A stretch of 64,000 bases of DNA from Fictibacillus phosphorivorans (lineage in GTDB: Bacteria > Bacillota > Bacilli > Bacillales > Fictibacillaceae), in assembly GCF_007673525.1 (NCBI RefSeq), contig NZ_VDZU01000001.1:3259911-3323910 (forward strand), read 5' to 3'. Positions within the stretch are counted from its first letter, which is position 1. The number at the start of each line of letters is the position of its first letter. The notes beneath the pieces are model-generated. The model ran no database searches. It was not told the DNA's origin and saw nothing but the letters and a program-made list of their open reading frames with translations. Positions 9,101 through 18,204 of the stretch are shown here, one piece after another. The position numbers were made by a program, and so were the translations under genes.

Positions 9101-9415
9101 CTAGTCGTGTCTCGCATGATGGATGGATTGATGCAGAAGGGTCATCACATGCTCGTCATCTATTGAGTAGAATAGTGTAGTTCCAGCGCGTCTAAATTTA
9201 ACAAGTCTTAAATTTTTCAAAAACCGTAACTGATGGGATACCGTTGATTGCATGAGTGATAGTTCTTCAGCAATTTCAGAAACATTGCACTCTCTCTCTC
9301 CTAATAGATGCAAAATGCGAATGCGAGTTGGATCTGAAAGTGCTTTAAACGTTTGAGATACGATAAATAGTGTTTCCTCATCGAGGTGTTCATATTTGTT
9401 TTGCTGATCAGACAT
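9101..9415 (-). CDS. czrA: ArsR/SmtB-family Zn/Cd-responsive repressor, CzrA-like
   Basis: Winged-helix repressor of 104 aa. The DNA-reading region [16 protein letters not shown] is nearly identical in pattern to CzrA. The metal site of the alpha-5 type is seen as Asp and His in DDEHV and the His residues of SIHHARHD. A single Cys in the alpha-3 region (GERECNV) is not the CadC CxC motif, so the CzrA type is favoured. It should release its operator when Zn or Cd rises and so switch on the adjoining ATPase. Confidence 0.88.
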   Translation of the reverse strand: MSDQQNKYEHLDEETLFIVSQTFKALSDPTRIRILHLLGERECNVSEIAEELSLMQSTVSHQLRFLKNLRLVKFRRAGTTLFYSIDDEHVMTLLHQSIHHARHD

Positions 9416-9447
9416 GAAAAACAGCTCCCTAAAATTCGGCTTTATTC

Positions 9448-9473
9448 ATTATATGAACATATGCTCATATATG
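9448..9473 (-). promoter_or_regulatory. czrA-cadA promoter with 12-2-12-type ArsR operator
   Basis: An imperfect inverted repeat at 9450-9472, with half sites TATATGAACAT and TGCTCATATAT, is the SmtB/CzrA pattern. It overlaps the minus-strand -10 TATAAT (9448-9453); a weak -35 GTAACA lies 18 bp upstream. Confidence 0.8.
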
Positions 9474-9514
9474 TTACTTAGAGTGTACCTAAAAATTTAA
9501 AATTGTGCAAAACA

Positions 9515-9542
9515 AAAAGAAGCGAGAATTCTCAGCTTCTTT
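9515..9542 (-). terminator. Terminator after the DUF418 gene
   Basis: GAAGC-GAGAATTCTC-GCTTC type stem followed on the minus strand by T5; the stem overlaps the last bases of the gene. Confidence 0.75.
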
Positions 9543-10752
9543 AACTATTACTTATTTCGTTCCTTTTGAATCGCTGTTTTCGGCCATATGTTAGTGAGCG
9601 CCACACCCATTCAAGCGGTCCCGTGTAATACCTTTTCATCCACCACTTTGAAAAAATAACTTGAATAGAAAAAATAACGCACGCCAAGATAACACCAACG
9701 AGTGGTCCAAACTTACCATACAGACCTAACCCATAACTATAGAAAATCGTTGTTGCGATGATCGATTGAGTTAAGTAGTTCGTAAAAGCCATGCGACCTG
9801 TAAATTGAAAGAAGTTAAACAAACGTTTACACACTCCACTTCGATAAAGAAGAACGATGCTGCAGATATAGAAGATGCTCATCATTGCCCCACCAAATTC
9901 GTATCCCCATGACATCGCGGTCTCATAACGCCAATCTTCTCCTTTATTAGAAAAGAAAATAACAGCGAATGATTTACTTCCAGGACCAAGGATCAATGTT
10001 AACAGCCACAGTCTCCATAAGCCTCGGTTCGTGAACGTTCTTTTCTTAGCAGCATAAGCACCGAATAAAAACATCGGCAAAAGTCCTGCTATAAAAAAGA
10101 GAAAATAACGGTTCAGATCTCCCCATTCATGAATTCTTTCCTTCATGATCTCAACATAGGTACCGTTGCTGTATATTTGAATGGATTGCGCGATCTCTTG
10201 TTCATAAAGCTCGTTTTGAGCATTTTGATAAGTTATCGCCGCGCCACTACTCCAATAATCGTACGTTAATGTTGTCATAAATAAACTGTAAACCGTTATT
10301 AACAGAAATCCCATTATGATTAATACTTTCTTATTTAAACGATAAAAGATCAACATGAACAGACCAACGATTGCGTACATGATCAATATGTCACCGTACC
10401 AAAAAAACAGAACATGAAGGATTCCAAAGAGAAGCAGAACAAACTGACGTCTTAGAAACACAGGAACAAACCTCTTATTTTTTGCCGCTGCTCTTTCTGC
10501 CATCAACACGATACCAAACCCAAATAAAAAGGAAAACATCGTTATAAAGTTTCCTTGAACAAAAAACTCTAATAGCACATTTGTCCAAACGTTATACGGC
10601 TCATCAAAATATTCGTAACTCAATGCACGAATCGGTGAATCCGGTCCTGAAAAAGACTTCATATTTACGAGTAGAATGCCAAAAATGGCTATACCGCGCA
10701 TAATATCTAACGATTGAATTCTGTCTTGCTCTCCGACTGGTTTCCAATTCAT
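9541..10752 (-). CDS. DUF418-family membrane protein (403 aa)
   Basis: Polytopic membrane protein of the YeiB/DUF418 family, related to the acyltransferase-3 superfamily. The family start RIQSLDIMRGIAIFGILLVN is seen, followed by about ten hydrophobic helices and the C-terminal DUF418 signature GPLEWVWRSLTYG. Some relatives are thought to act in transport or surface modification; the role here is unknown. The ATG at 10752 is chosen over an in-frame GTG at 10764, which overlaps the only plausible ribosome binding site (GTGGGG). Confidence 0.88.
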   Translation of the reverse strand: MNWKPVGEQDRIQSLDIMRGIAIFGILLVNMKSFSGPDSPIRALSYEYFDEPYNVWTNVLLEFFVQGNFITMFSFLFGFGIVLMAERAAAKNKRFVPVFLRRQFVLLLFGILHVLFFWYGDILIMYAIVGLFMLIFYRLNKKVLIIMGFLLITVYSLFMTTLTYDYWSSGAAITYQNAQNELYEQEIAQSIQIYSNGTYVEIMKERIHEWGDLNRYFLFFIAGLLPMFLFGAYAAKKRTFTNRGLWRLWLLTLILGPGSKSFAVIFFSNKGEDWRYETAMSWGYEFGGAMMSIFYICSIVLLYRSGVCKRLFNFFQFTGRMAFTNYLTQSIIATTIFYSYGLGLYGKFGPLVGVILACVIFSIQVIFSKWWMKRYYTGPLEWVWRSLTYGRKQRFKRNEISNS

Positions 10753-10884
10753 GATGAACCCCACTTAAAATTTTTTTTCATGATTCCACTCCCTTTGGTT
10801 TATTTTACCGCAAATAGGCAAAAAAGTTAGAATATGCGTCATTATTTGCTATTCTATAATCAACAGATCAAGGATTTGGGAAGG

Positions 10885-11700
10885 ATGAAAGCGGTTTTGA
10901 AAAAATATACCTTAACGGTCGTTTCGATTGTCTCTATTGCAGCTACAGTACTATGGCTGTTTGGTCTTGGTTGGACGTTACAAGATCAATTTTCTACTAA
11001 CAAAAAAGTTTCACAGCTTAAAGAAAAAACCGAATCAACTTCAACAGAGAAGCAAGATGGCACCCTTACGATCTTTGCATTAGGGGATTCTCTGACTCGT
11101 GGAACCGGTGACGCTGACGGAAAAGGTTATACGGGCTATCTAACTGAGCGCTTAAAAGAAAAAACAGACCAAGATATTAATCTGCTTAACACTGCAATCA
11201 AGGGGGAAACATCTAGAGGTCTTCTTAAGCAGCTTCAACAAAGTGAGATTCAGCGTCAAGCCAAACAAGCAGATGTGATCGTCATGACGATTGGCGGAAA
11301 TGACCTTTTTCAACAAGGAGCAGCATTAGAGAATCTAGATGATAATGCGATTAACGGTAAAAAACAGATTTATTTAAGCAATGTAAAAAAAATCTATACA
11401 CAGCTCAGAGAACTGAATCCTGAGGCAGTCATCTATCATGTTGGGTTGTACAACCCTTTTAGCAACATGCCTGATTCAAAAACAACTTCTTCAATCGTTA
11501 GAGACTGGAACTTCCAGTCTGCTGAAACAGCAGCTGGCTTTGATAACATCGTATATGTACCTACCTTTGATCTCTTTCAGCTTCAAGTAGAAAACTATCT
11601 CTATACCGATCAATTTCATCCTAACACGGAAGGTTACAAGCTGATTGCTGAACGAGTAGCCTCACTGATCAAATTTGAACAGGAGGAGAATGAATCATGA
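10885..11700 (+). CDS. SGNH/GDSL-family hydrolase, membrane-anchored, YpmR-like (271 aa)
   Basis: Lipase/esterase-like enzyme expected outside the membrane. One N-terminal hydrophobic helix (residues about 8-30) is followed by a catalytic domain with block I GDSLTRG, block II GETSRG, block III GGND and block V DQFHPN, so the Ser-Gly-Asn-His set is intact. The ATG at 10885 has AAGGA ten bases upstream; an earlier ATG at 10834 lacks a site. The last base codons overlap the ATG of the next gene (ATGA at 11697), so it is translationally coupled to an ABC exporter, which may handle the same lipid or peptide. Confidence 0.82.
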   Translation: MKAVLKKYTLTVVSIVSIAATVLWLFGLGWTLQDQFSTNKKVSQLKEKTESTSTEKQDGTLTIFALGDSLTRGTGDADGKGYTGYLTERLKEKTDQDINLLNTAIKGETSRGLLKQLQQSEIQRQAKQADVIVMTIGGNDLFQQGAALENLDDNAINGKKQIYLSNVKKIYTQLRELNPEAVIYHVGLYNPFSNMPDSKTTSSIVRDWNFQSAETAAGFDNIVYVPTFDLFQLQVENYLYTDQFHPNTEGYKLIAERVASLIKFEQEENES

Positions 11701-12611
11701 GCCAAACACCCGCATTAGAAGTAAAGAATCTAACTAAGAAAATTAAGGGCAAGCAGATCATAAAAGGTGTTTCGTTTACACTCGTTCCCGGAGAAGTCTT
11801 TGGTTTTCTCGGACCGAACGGTGCTGGAAAGACGACGACGATTCGAATGATCGTTGGTTTGATCTCTCCTACTTCTGGAACGATTAAAATCGGTGGTAAG
11901 AATGTACGAACGGAATTTACCGAAGCGATGAGACATCTCGGGTGTATTGTTGAAAACCCTGAACTGTATCCGTACTTAACAGGATGGGAAAATCTTATAC
12001 ACTTTCAAAAAATGGATTCATCTATCCCTAAGACAAGATTAAATGAAGTCATCGAACTCGTAGGGTTACAAAATCGAATTCACGATCGTGTAAGTACCTA
12101 TTCACTCGGTATGAGACAGCGTTTAGGAATTGCTCAAGCTCTTTTAGGAAAACCGAAAGTACTTATTTTGGACGAGCCGACGAACGGACTCGACCCTGCA
12201 GGTATTCGCGAGATGCGTGAATTTATACGACAGTTAGCAAGAGAAGAAAACTTAAGCGTTCTTGTATCGTCCCATTTGTTAAGTGAAATTCAGCTGATGT
12301 GTGATCGTGTGGCGATCATCTCAAAAGGAACTGTATTACGCACAGACTCTGTTGATAACCTATTGGCTGAACAGGAACGTGTGATTTGGCGTGCTGAACC
12401 TATTAAAGTGGCTAAAGAGATTCTTTCTATGGAAACAGAAGTTACAGAAGGTCCTGATCATACACTAATCACGTTATATAATGAACCATTGCTGCCAGAT
12501 TGGAACGAAAAACTCGTAAAAGCTGGAGTGAGGGTAAAAGAAATGAGAACTCAGCTTCCTTCTTTAGAAGATCTGTTCTTAGAAGTAACAGGAGGCGAAA
12601 GCATTGATTAA
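11697..12611 (+). CDS. ABC transporter ATP-binding protein, BcrA-like (304 aa)
   Basis: Cytosolic ATPase of an ABC-2 exporter. Walker A GPNGAGKTT, signature YSLGMRQRLG, Walker B VLILDEPTNGLD and the switch His in SSHLLSE are intact, followed by the roughly 80-residue C-terminal extension typical of bacitracin/lantibiotic-type BcrA ATPases. AGGAGGAG precedes the ATG. It overlaps the hydrolase gene upstream and the permease downstream, so three genes form one operon. The substrate cannot be told from sequence. Confidence 0.9.
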   Translation: MSQTPALEVKNLTKKIKGKQIIKGVSFTLVPGEVFGFLGPNGAGKTTTIRMIVGLISPTSGTIKIGGKNVRTEFTEAMRHLGCIVENPELYPYLTGWENLIHFQKMDSSIPKTRLNEVIELVGLQNRIHDRVSTYSLGMRQRLGIAQALLGKPKVLILDEPTNGLDPAGIREMREFIRQLAREENLSVLVSSHLLSEIQLMCDRVAIISKGTVLRTDSVDNLLAEQERVIWRAEPIKVAKEILSMETEVTEGPDHTLITLYNEPLLPDWNEKLVKAGVRVKEMRTQLPSLEDLFLEVTGGESID

Positions 12612-13584
12612 TCTTGTCCGGAATGAAATGTTAAAGCTTCTAAGGAAAAAACGATTGTATGTCATCATCTTGATCATCGCGTTCTTAGTTCCTCTTTTTA
12701 CATATGCTCAGTTTAAAGAGATTCAAGATCAACGTGAGAAGATGGGGAATCAAGATTGGCGAACTACACTGCAGCAAGAGATCACTGACACTCAAAATCG
12801 ACTAAGCTCAAGCCGCATTCAAGATGAATGGCGTAAATTTCTAAAGATCAGACTTTCACAGCAACAGTATTATTTAGAGAACGATATCGATCCACGTGCT
12901 CCAGGAGCACCAACATTCATGCGAATATTCGTTGAGAACTCGATCGATCTACTTCTCCCGTTGCTCGTCATGGTCATTGTGGCAGACCTCGTTTCTTCTG
13001 AATCAAGTGGAGGAACGATCAAACTTTTACTCACCCGCCCAGTTAAACGATGGCGCATTCTTCTTAGCAAATATTTAGCGATGCTGCTCTCGATTTCATT
13101 CATCGTTCTATCAGTAGCAGTTCTATCGTATGGAATATCTGGCGTCGTCTTCGGATATGGCGGATGGAACATGCCTCTATTAACAGGATTTACGGTTTCT
13201 GGAGATGAACTTTTAACTGAAAATGTACACATCGTTCCACAATGGCAATACATCCTGATGGAGTTCGGTCTCGTATGGTATGTATGTATGATCGTTGGAA
13301 CACTCACCTTCATGCTATCCGTACTGTTAAGAAGTACGGCTGCCGTTATGGGAATCATGCTCGCGTCACTCATTGCCGGAGCCATTCTAGCGAACATGGT
13401 ATCTTCTTGGGAAAGCGCGAAATATTTCTTTATGGTAAACCTGAACCTTACAAACTATGTGAGTGGAATGGCAACTCCAATCGAAGGAATGTCTTTAGGA
13501 TTCTCGATGAGCGTTTTAGCAGTTTGGGGAATTGCTGGATTCATCATCGCTTTCGTAACGTTTTCTAAGAGAGATATCTATTAA
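12604..13584 (+). CDS. ABC-2 type permease (326 aa)
   Basis: Membrane partner of the preceding ATPase. An N-terminal helix (about residues 17-34), an extracellular coiled region of about 70 residues, then five C-terminal helices with the SSESSGGTIKLLLTRPVKR loop characteristic of ABC-2 permeases in bacitracin-type exporters. The start is TTG at 12604, nine bases after AGGAGG, overlapping the ATPase stop by eight bases. Confidence 0.88.
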   Translation: MINLVRNEMLKLLRKKRLYVIILIIAFLVPLFTYAQFKEIQDQREKMGNQDWRTTLQQEITDTQNRLSSSRIQDEWRKFLKIRLSQQQYYLENDIDPRAPGAPTFMRIFVENSIDLLLPLLVMVIVADLVSSESSGGTIKLLLTRPVKRWRILLSKYLAMLLSISFIVLSVAVLSYGISGVVFGYGGWNMPLLTGFTVSGDELLTENVHIVPQWQYILMEFGLVWYVCMIVGTLTFMLSVLLRSTAAVMGIMLASLIAGAILANMVSSWESAKYFFMVNLNLTNYVSGMATPIEGMSLGFSMSVLAVWGIAGFIIAFVTFSKRDIY

Positions 13585-13595
13585 AATAGGAAATG

Positions 13596-13628
13596 AAAAA
13601 GGAAACCGCAAAGTCGGTTTCCTTTTTT
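13596..13628. terminator. Bidirectional terminator between ABC permease and chemoreceptor gene
   Basis: GGAAACCG pairs with CGGTTTCC around CAAAGT, with A5 before and T6 after, so it can end the exporter operon on the plus strand and the convergent chemoreceptor transcript on the minus strand. Confidence 0.88.
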
Positions 13629-13657
13629 ATGTGACTTCTTTCTAGACTGTCGAAGGT

Positions 13658-13783
13658 AATCTATCCGTTCTAGCAGTTAATCTGTCTGATTGACTCAAGT
13701 ATCTGTCCGATTCAGATGATAATCTGTCCAATTGAGAAGATAATCTAGCCATTCGACATCATAATCTATCCATTTGCAACTTA
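13658..13783. repeat. Array B1: six degenerate 21-bp direct repeats
   Basis: Units begin at 13658, 13679, 13700, 13721, 13742 and 13763. They share the core AATCTGTCC followed by a variable tail with RATTSA and ending in AT. The period is exactly 21 bp throughout although units match each other only in part. The last unit ends two bases before the chemoreceptor stop codon, so it would lie in that gene's 3' untranslated RNA. The same unit family is found inverted at 34051-34134. Confidence 0.88.
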
Positions 13784-13785
13784 TA

Positions 13786-15792
13786 CTAGATCTTGAAGTG
13801 TTTGATCATTTCAGTCAGCGCTTGTGAAGCATCGTTCAATTCTTCGGCCGACTGAGAAACTGTGGATAGTGCCCGTACTTGCTCTTCAGAAGATGCGCTA
13901 ACTTCTTCACTCGCTGCTGCAGATTGTTCAGCTACTGCGGCGATACTTTGAATGGATGCTACTACTTCCTCTTTATAGTTGTTTATCATTTCTACTTCAC
14001 TCGTAATCTGCTCGATTGATCTCACCATATCAGCCATAGTTCCTGAGATATCATTAAATGCTGATTCGGTATCCGTAACGGTCACATTTTGATCGTGAGC
14101 GATTTTTTTTGTGTATGCCATCTCGTGTACAGCTCGCTCAGACTCTTCACCAATCCCTGAGATCGTTTTACGTACTTTATCTGCAGCAACAGCCGATTGT
14201 TCTGCTAACTTTCGTACTTCATCAGCAACCACCGCAAAACCTCGCCCGCTCTCACCTGCTCTAGCAGCTTCAATACTTGCATTCAACGCTAGTAGATTAG
14301 TCTGATTCGAAATCTCTGTAATCGATTGAATCACTTGCTCAATCTCTTCTACTTTAACAGCTAGTCCAGAAATAACAGATTCAATGTTTTTCAGAACTTG
14401 GTTACTTTCACCCGTTTTTTCACGCAACACGTCCATTTGTGAGATTCCTTTCTTATTAGCTGCTTCAGCTAATAAAGACAGTCGGGTCATCTCTTCTGCT
14501 TGTTCATTTACTTTCTCAATCTGTAGTGATAAGTCCATCGTTCGACGGTTTGTTTCATCGGCATCTTCTGCTTGTGTGGTAGCTCCAGAAGCAATCTCTC
14601 TGACTGCTCTTGAAACTTCTTCACTTGCAGCAATCGTTTCTTCTGACACGGCACTCAAATTAGAGGTAGATTCATTAACCGTTACAACAGAATGACTGAC
14701 AGATGTTATAAGTCCACGCATGTTTTCTACCATAGCGTTAAAATGATGAGTGAGTGTCCCCACTTCGTCTTTAGACTTAGCTTCAACAGATATTGTAAGG
14801 TCGCCTTCTGCAACTTTTTGTACTTGTGCTTGTAATCTAGTAATCGGTTTAGAGATACTTTTTGCTAACATATAAGTTACACCTAACGCCACGATTACTG
14901 CGACAGATGTAAAGATAAGTATCATGTTTAAAAGCTCTTCAGCATCTTTTAGCAACTCTTTTTGATCGTAGACAAAACCGAGCTTCCAGTTCGTGCCGTC
15001 TATCGTCGTGTAATAGAGTTCTCGGTCTTTACTTTGATAAGTATAGGAAACGTTTCCTTTTTCATTTTTGTATATCTCTTTAATAAATGTCTCTTTACTT
15101 AAGTTTTTACCTTGTTGTGTCGGATGAACGAGTGCCATACCTTTCGGATCAAAAAGCACTGGATATCCTTTATAGCTGACTTTCGTTTTGTTAATCATGC
15201 TCGTTAATCCACCAAGATTTAAGTCAAGACCAACTACACCAAGAACCTCATCTGTTGCAGGGTCTAACACCGGTTTTGTAACCGTTACAACATATTCACC
15301 TGAACTAGCATCTTCGTACGGTTCTGTCCACATTATTTTCTCTGGTGTTTGTTTAGCCGTTTGATACCAAGGACGTTCCGTTGGATCAAATCCATCTGGC
15401 AGCTCAAGTTTAGGAGTCGTTTTGAACTGTTTTGTCTCTGCGCCTATGTATAAGACTGCAACGTTTTTATTAAGATCCAAAAAGTGTTTGAAGTCTTGAT
15501 CTACTATCGGCCAAACTTCATTCAAACCCTTTGTTTCATTCGTTTTTACTGTTTTTAAATAGTTGATAAGTCTGCTGTCCTGGCTGTATCGATCGATTGT
15601 ATCTCCATATGATTTCAAATACAGCTCTGTTGAGGCTTTAACTTCGCTTGAAAGACTTGTTGCTTGTTCGTTGCTGTTCCTTACAAGCTGTTGTTTGGTT
15701 TGAAAATAAGAAAATAGCGATACAGATAAGAGTGTAATGGCAACTAGAATACTTACAGAAAGCATGATCTTCGTTTGAATTCTTTTAAACAT
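13786..15792 (-). CDS. Methyl-accepting chemotaxis protein with dCache sensor (668 aa)
   Basis: Transmembrane chemoreceptor. Order: TM1 at about residues 8-30, an extracellular dCache_1 sensor of about 250 residues with the RPWYQTAKQ motif typical of amino-acid or small-ligand PAS-like modules, TM2 near 285-305, a HAMP domain ([21 protein letters not shown]), and the signalling hairpin whose tip reads [41 protein letters not shown] at 15792 gives the start MFKRIQTK, eight bases after GGGGG. A sigma-D-type promoter lies upstream, in line with motAB in the same window. The ligand is unknown. Confidence 0.93.
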   Translation of the reverse strand: MFKRIQTKIMLSVSILVAITLLSVSLFSYFQTKQQLVRNSNEQATSLSSEVKASTELYLKSYGDTIDRYSQDSRLINYLKTVKTNETKGLNEVWPIVDQDFKHFLDLNKNVAVLYIGAETKQFKTTPKLELPDGFDPTERPWYQTAKQTPEKIMWTEPYEDASSGEYVVTVTKPVLDPATDEVLGVVGLDLNLGGLTSMINKTKVSYKGYPVLFDPKGMALVHPTQQGKNLSKETFIKEIYKNEKGNVSYTYQSKDRELYYTTIDGTNWKLGFVYDQKELLKDAEELLNMILIFTSVAVIVALGVTYMLAKSISKPITRLQAQVQKVAEGDLTISVEAKSKDEVGTLTHHFNAMVENMRGLITSVSHSVVTVNESTSNLSAVSEETIAASEEVSRAVREIASGATTQAEDADETNRRTMDLSLQIEKVNEQAEEMTRLSLLAEAANKKGISQMDVLREKTGESNQVLKNIESVISGLAVKVEEIEQVIQSITEISNQTNLLALNASIEAARAGESGRGFAVVADEVRKLAEQSAVAADKVRKTISGIGEESERAVHEMAYTKKIAHDQNVTVTDTESAFNDISGTMADMVRSIEQITSEVEMINNYKEEVVASIQSIAAVAEQSAAASEEVSASSEEQVRALSTVSQSAEELNDASQALTEMIKHFKI

Positions 15793-15832
15793 CTGTTTAA
15801 CCCCCATTTATCATCTAAAACCCCTTACCTAC

Positions 15833-15860
15833 ATATCGACATCTAGTTATAAATGATTTA
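15833..15860 (-). promoter_or_regulatory. Sigma-D-type promoter of the chemoreceptor gene
   Basis: On the minus strand TAAA, 16 bp, GTCGATAT, one base off the -10 consensus GCCGATAT. It lies about 40-68 nt upstream of the start codon. Confidence 0.72.
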
Positions 15861-15963
15861 AGAAATAGATCTAAACAGGTACAAAAGAATCATTTTCATA
15901 TTAAAACTTTTCGAAACAAGTACTTTTTACCTAACAATAGTAATCATTTCATAAAGATAGCCA

Positions 15964-15990
15964 CAAAAAAAAACCGCACAAGGCGGCTTT
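15964..15990 (-). terminator. Terminator after the terC-like gene
   Basis: On the minus strand AAAGCCGC and GCGGTTT pair around a short loop and run into T8, directly after the stop codon. Confidence 0.8.
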
Positions 15991-16692
15991 CTAAGCTTCT
16001 TTTCTAGCAAGGACTTTTTCAGATGCTCTCTCTTGAGCGATTTTTCTTTTCTTCAGTGTACCTAATCCTAGTACAAGAAGTACCACAAGAACTTCAAATC
16101 CATATTTCACAAATCCATTTTCGAAATAAGGAGCCATGAATTTTTCTCCGACGATCATCTTAGAAGCCGTCCAAGCAAGGACACCGGCTCCAATAGTGAT
16201 GATGAATGGGTATTTATCAATAACCTTTAGGAACAATGTACTTCCCCAAACAACAATAGGGACTGAGATTAATAATCCGATTACTACCAGTAAGAAATCG
16301 CCATGTGCTGCACCTGCAACGGCAAGAACGTTATCAAGCCCCATTACCGCATCAGCAATAATAATTGTCCGAATAGCTGCCCAGAAACTATTTTGAGCTT
16401 CAATTTCATGATCTTTTTCTTCGATCATAAGCTTATAAGCGATAACGACAAGAATTAATCCACCTGCAAGCAGCAAGCCTGGAATCTGCAGCAGCCATAC
16501 AACCGCAAGCGTAGCTGCTGCACGAATCACGATCGCTCCTACTGTTCCCCAGATGATTACTTTCTTCTGATTTTCCTTTGGCAAGTTTCTAGCTGCCAAG
16601 CCGATTACAATTGCGTTATCCCCAGCTAATACTAAGTCGATAACAACGATCGCCAATAAGGCCGACCAAAAATCTGGTGTTAAAAAATCCAT
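15991..16692 (-). CDS. TerC-family integral membrane protein, YjbE-like (233 aa)
   Basis: Membrane protein with seven to eight helices. The two TerC acidic motifs are seen, VIDLVLAGDNAIVIGLAARNL near the start and DAVMGLDNVLAVAGAAHGD in the middle, which bind or conduct divalent metal. Members of this family in Bacillus are linked to manganese handling and metalation of exported enzymes. No yybP-ykoY manganese riboswitch is visible upstream. The start follows GGGAGGA. The symbol is withheld because YjbE, YkoY and YceF are hard to separate by eye. Confidence 0.87.
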   Translation of the reverse strand: MDFLTPDFWSALLAIVVIDLVLAGDNAIVIGLAARNLPKENQKKVIIWGTVGAIVIRAAATLAVVWLLQIPGLLLAGGLILVVIAYKLMIEEKDHEIEAQNSFWAAIRTIIIADAVMGLDNVLAVAGAAHGDFLLVVIGLLISVPIVVWGSTLFLKVIDKYPFIITIGAGVLAWTASKMIVGEKFMAPYFENGFVKYGFEVLVVLLVLGLGTLKKRKIAQERASEKVLARKEA

Positions 16693-16905
16693 TCAAAAAA
16701 TCCTCCCTGTAAAACATCTGTTGTTTTTAAAAAGCAGTTGATTTTTCGTTCCATCCAATCAACTACCAAAGTAGAACAAAGGCATGATAGCAATAATCTT
16801 TTAGAAAAGGTGACAAAGATAAAAAAAATGAGTAATTACGAACACGTTATGCCCTGCCAGGCTTATCCATTTCTACATATAATAAGAGCAAAGGGGGTGT
16901 TTTTT

Positions 16906-17091
16906 ATGCGTTCATGTTCATGCGGATGTAAAGTTAGATGCCAATCCTGTGTAAACTTTTGTGGTGTTCCTTTATTTTGCCGAGACATTCATCCTTGTTG
17001 TTTTCCTTTCATTCAGCCTCAACCTACACCAACAACCTCTCCCTTAATCGTTGTTTGTAGATGCCCTCGTTGCTCAACAAGGCAACGGTAA
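16906..17091 (+). CDS. Cysteine-rich small protein (61 aa)
   Basis: The product MRSCSCGCKVRCQSCVNFC and onward has 13 or so Cys residues, many as CxC or CxxC, plus a Pro/Thr-rich segment and a C-terminal CRCPRCSTRQR. AAAGGGGG lies just before the ATG; an upstream extension to 16738 lacks a ribosome binding site. A CATATAATA element at 16876-16884 fits the -10 pattern CATAnnnTA used by sigma-E/sigma-K, and small Cys-rich peptides of this kind are frequent in spore coats, so mother-cell expression is a reasonable but unproven guess. Confidence 0.68.
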   Translation: MRSCSCGCKVRCQSCVNFCGVPLFCRDIHPCCFPFIQPQPTPTTSPLIVVCRCPRCSTRQR

Positions 17092-17144
17092 CTTGCTTAG
17101 AAATGCAGTTACCTTGTAACTTCACATCACTGATACGATTGAGT

Positions 17145-17180
17145 GAACGTTTTGTTTCAAAAAAAGCGTTCTTTTTTTTT
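17145..17180 (+). terminator. Terminator after the Cys-rich gene
   Basis: GAACGTTTT pairs with AAAAGCGTTC (one bulge) and is followed by nine T. Confidence 0.8.
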
Positions 17181-17235
17181 ATTAAGGGAATAATGCAGGA
17201 TAGATTGATAAGATCCATTTATTGGGGGTGTCCTC

Positions 17236-18048
17236 GTGCGTTGGTTTATGAAACAGTGGTTTCACCGTTTCTTTCAAGATAAAGTATTTGATCTTTCTGC
17301 ACAGCTAGCTTATTACTTCCTAGTTTCTCTGTTTCCTTTTGTTTTTCTCATCTTTACGATCCTTAGCTTTTTGCCTATTTCTTCTGCTTATGTCCTATCA
17401 CTTTTTCAGTCTATCGCACCAGAAGAAGCATATGCTTTATTAGAGTATAATCTAGTGGCGGTATTGGACGAGCATAGAGGAGATGTATTATCTGTTTCAT
17501 TAATCATCATGATTTGGTTAGCGACAATCGGTACGCACGCAATCATCCGGGTTTTCAACCAAGCTTACCAGGTCGAAGAAAGCCGACCTTTTATAAAAGA
17601 ACTCATTTTAGGTATGTTCCTTACGTTCGGTCTTGTGATCGCAGTTATAACTGCTCTCCTTTTACCGGTCTTTGGAAGGACCATCGGGATTTACATATTT
17701 GAACGAACAGGATTCTCTCATCCCGTCTGGCACATATGGGAAACAGCACGTTATCTTATTGGTTTCTCAGTGCTTCTCTCCATCTTCTCGGCTCTTTACC
17801 GTTTTGCTCCAAATGTAAGATTGACGTTTAGAAACGTGTGGCCCGGGGCTATTTTCTCGACAGCAGGCTGGCATCTATTTTCTTATTTATTTTCTTCATA
17901 CGTTCTTATTTTTGACTACGGACAGATATACGGAAATTTAGGCGCATTATTAACATTAATGGTGTGGTTCTATCTATCTGCGATGATCTTAATCGCTGGC
18001 GGACAGTTGAACGCGATACTCGCATTAAAGAGGGAATTAAGAAAATAA
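17236..18048 (+). CDS. YihY/BrkB-family membrane protein (270 aa)
   Basis: Polytopic protein of the family once called ribonuclease BN, now regarded as membrane proteins of unknown transport or envelope function. Typical pieces are FDLSAQLAYYFLVSLFPF near the start, YRFAPNVRLTFRNVWPGAIF, and YGQIYGNLGALLTLMVWFYLSAMI at the end, with about six helices. The GTG at 17236 is five bases after GGGGGTG. The B. subtilis counterpart is probably YfkH. It stands alone. Confidence 0.87.
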   Translation: MRWFMKQWFHRFFQDKVFDLSAQLAYYFLVSLFPFVFLIFTILSFLPISSAYVLSLFQSIAPEEAYALLEYNLVAVLDEHRGDVLSVSLIIMIWLATIGTHAIIRVFNQAYQVEESRPFIKELILGMFLTFGLVIAVITALLLPVFGRTIGIYIFERTGFSHPVWHIWETARYLIGFSVLLSIFSALYRFAPNVRLTFRNVWPGAIFSTAGWHLFSYLFSSYVLIFDYGQIYGNLGALLTLMVWFYLSAMILIAGGQLNAILALKRELRK

Positions 18049-18078
18049 GAAGATTTTTGAAAACTTCACTTTCTGTGA

Positions 18079-18107
18079 TTGACATTTTCACATTATCGTA
18101 ACATCAT
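18079..18107 (+). promoter_or_regulatory. Possible sigma-A promoter for the ytvI-like gene
   Basis: TTGACA, 17 bp, CATCAT. The -35 is perfect, the -10 matches four of six bases. Confidence 0.5.
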
Positions 18108-18139
18108 TGTGTATATATAAAGAATTAACATCTTTTTTT

Positions 18140-18176
18140 CCGGTCATAATGGATAGTAATGAAAATTACTGACCGG
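18140..18176 (+). promoter_or_regulatory. Stem-loop in the leader of the ytvI-like gene
   Basis: CCGGTCA at 18140-18146 pairs with TGACCGG at 18170-18176; an inner GTAAT-GAAA-ATTAC hairpin can stack below it. No U-run follows, so it is not a terminator. It ends about 28 nt before the start codon. Confidence 0.55.
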
Positions 18177-18204
18177 CTAAAATTTCGGAGATCGGGGCTG
18201 GAAA

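Noticed and set aside
16693..16905. yybP-ykoY manganese riboswitch upstream of the TerC gene
   Set aside because: The conserved loops of that class are not found; the leader is short and AT-rich.
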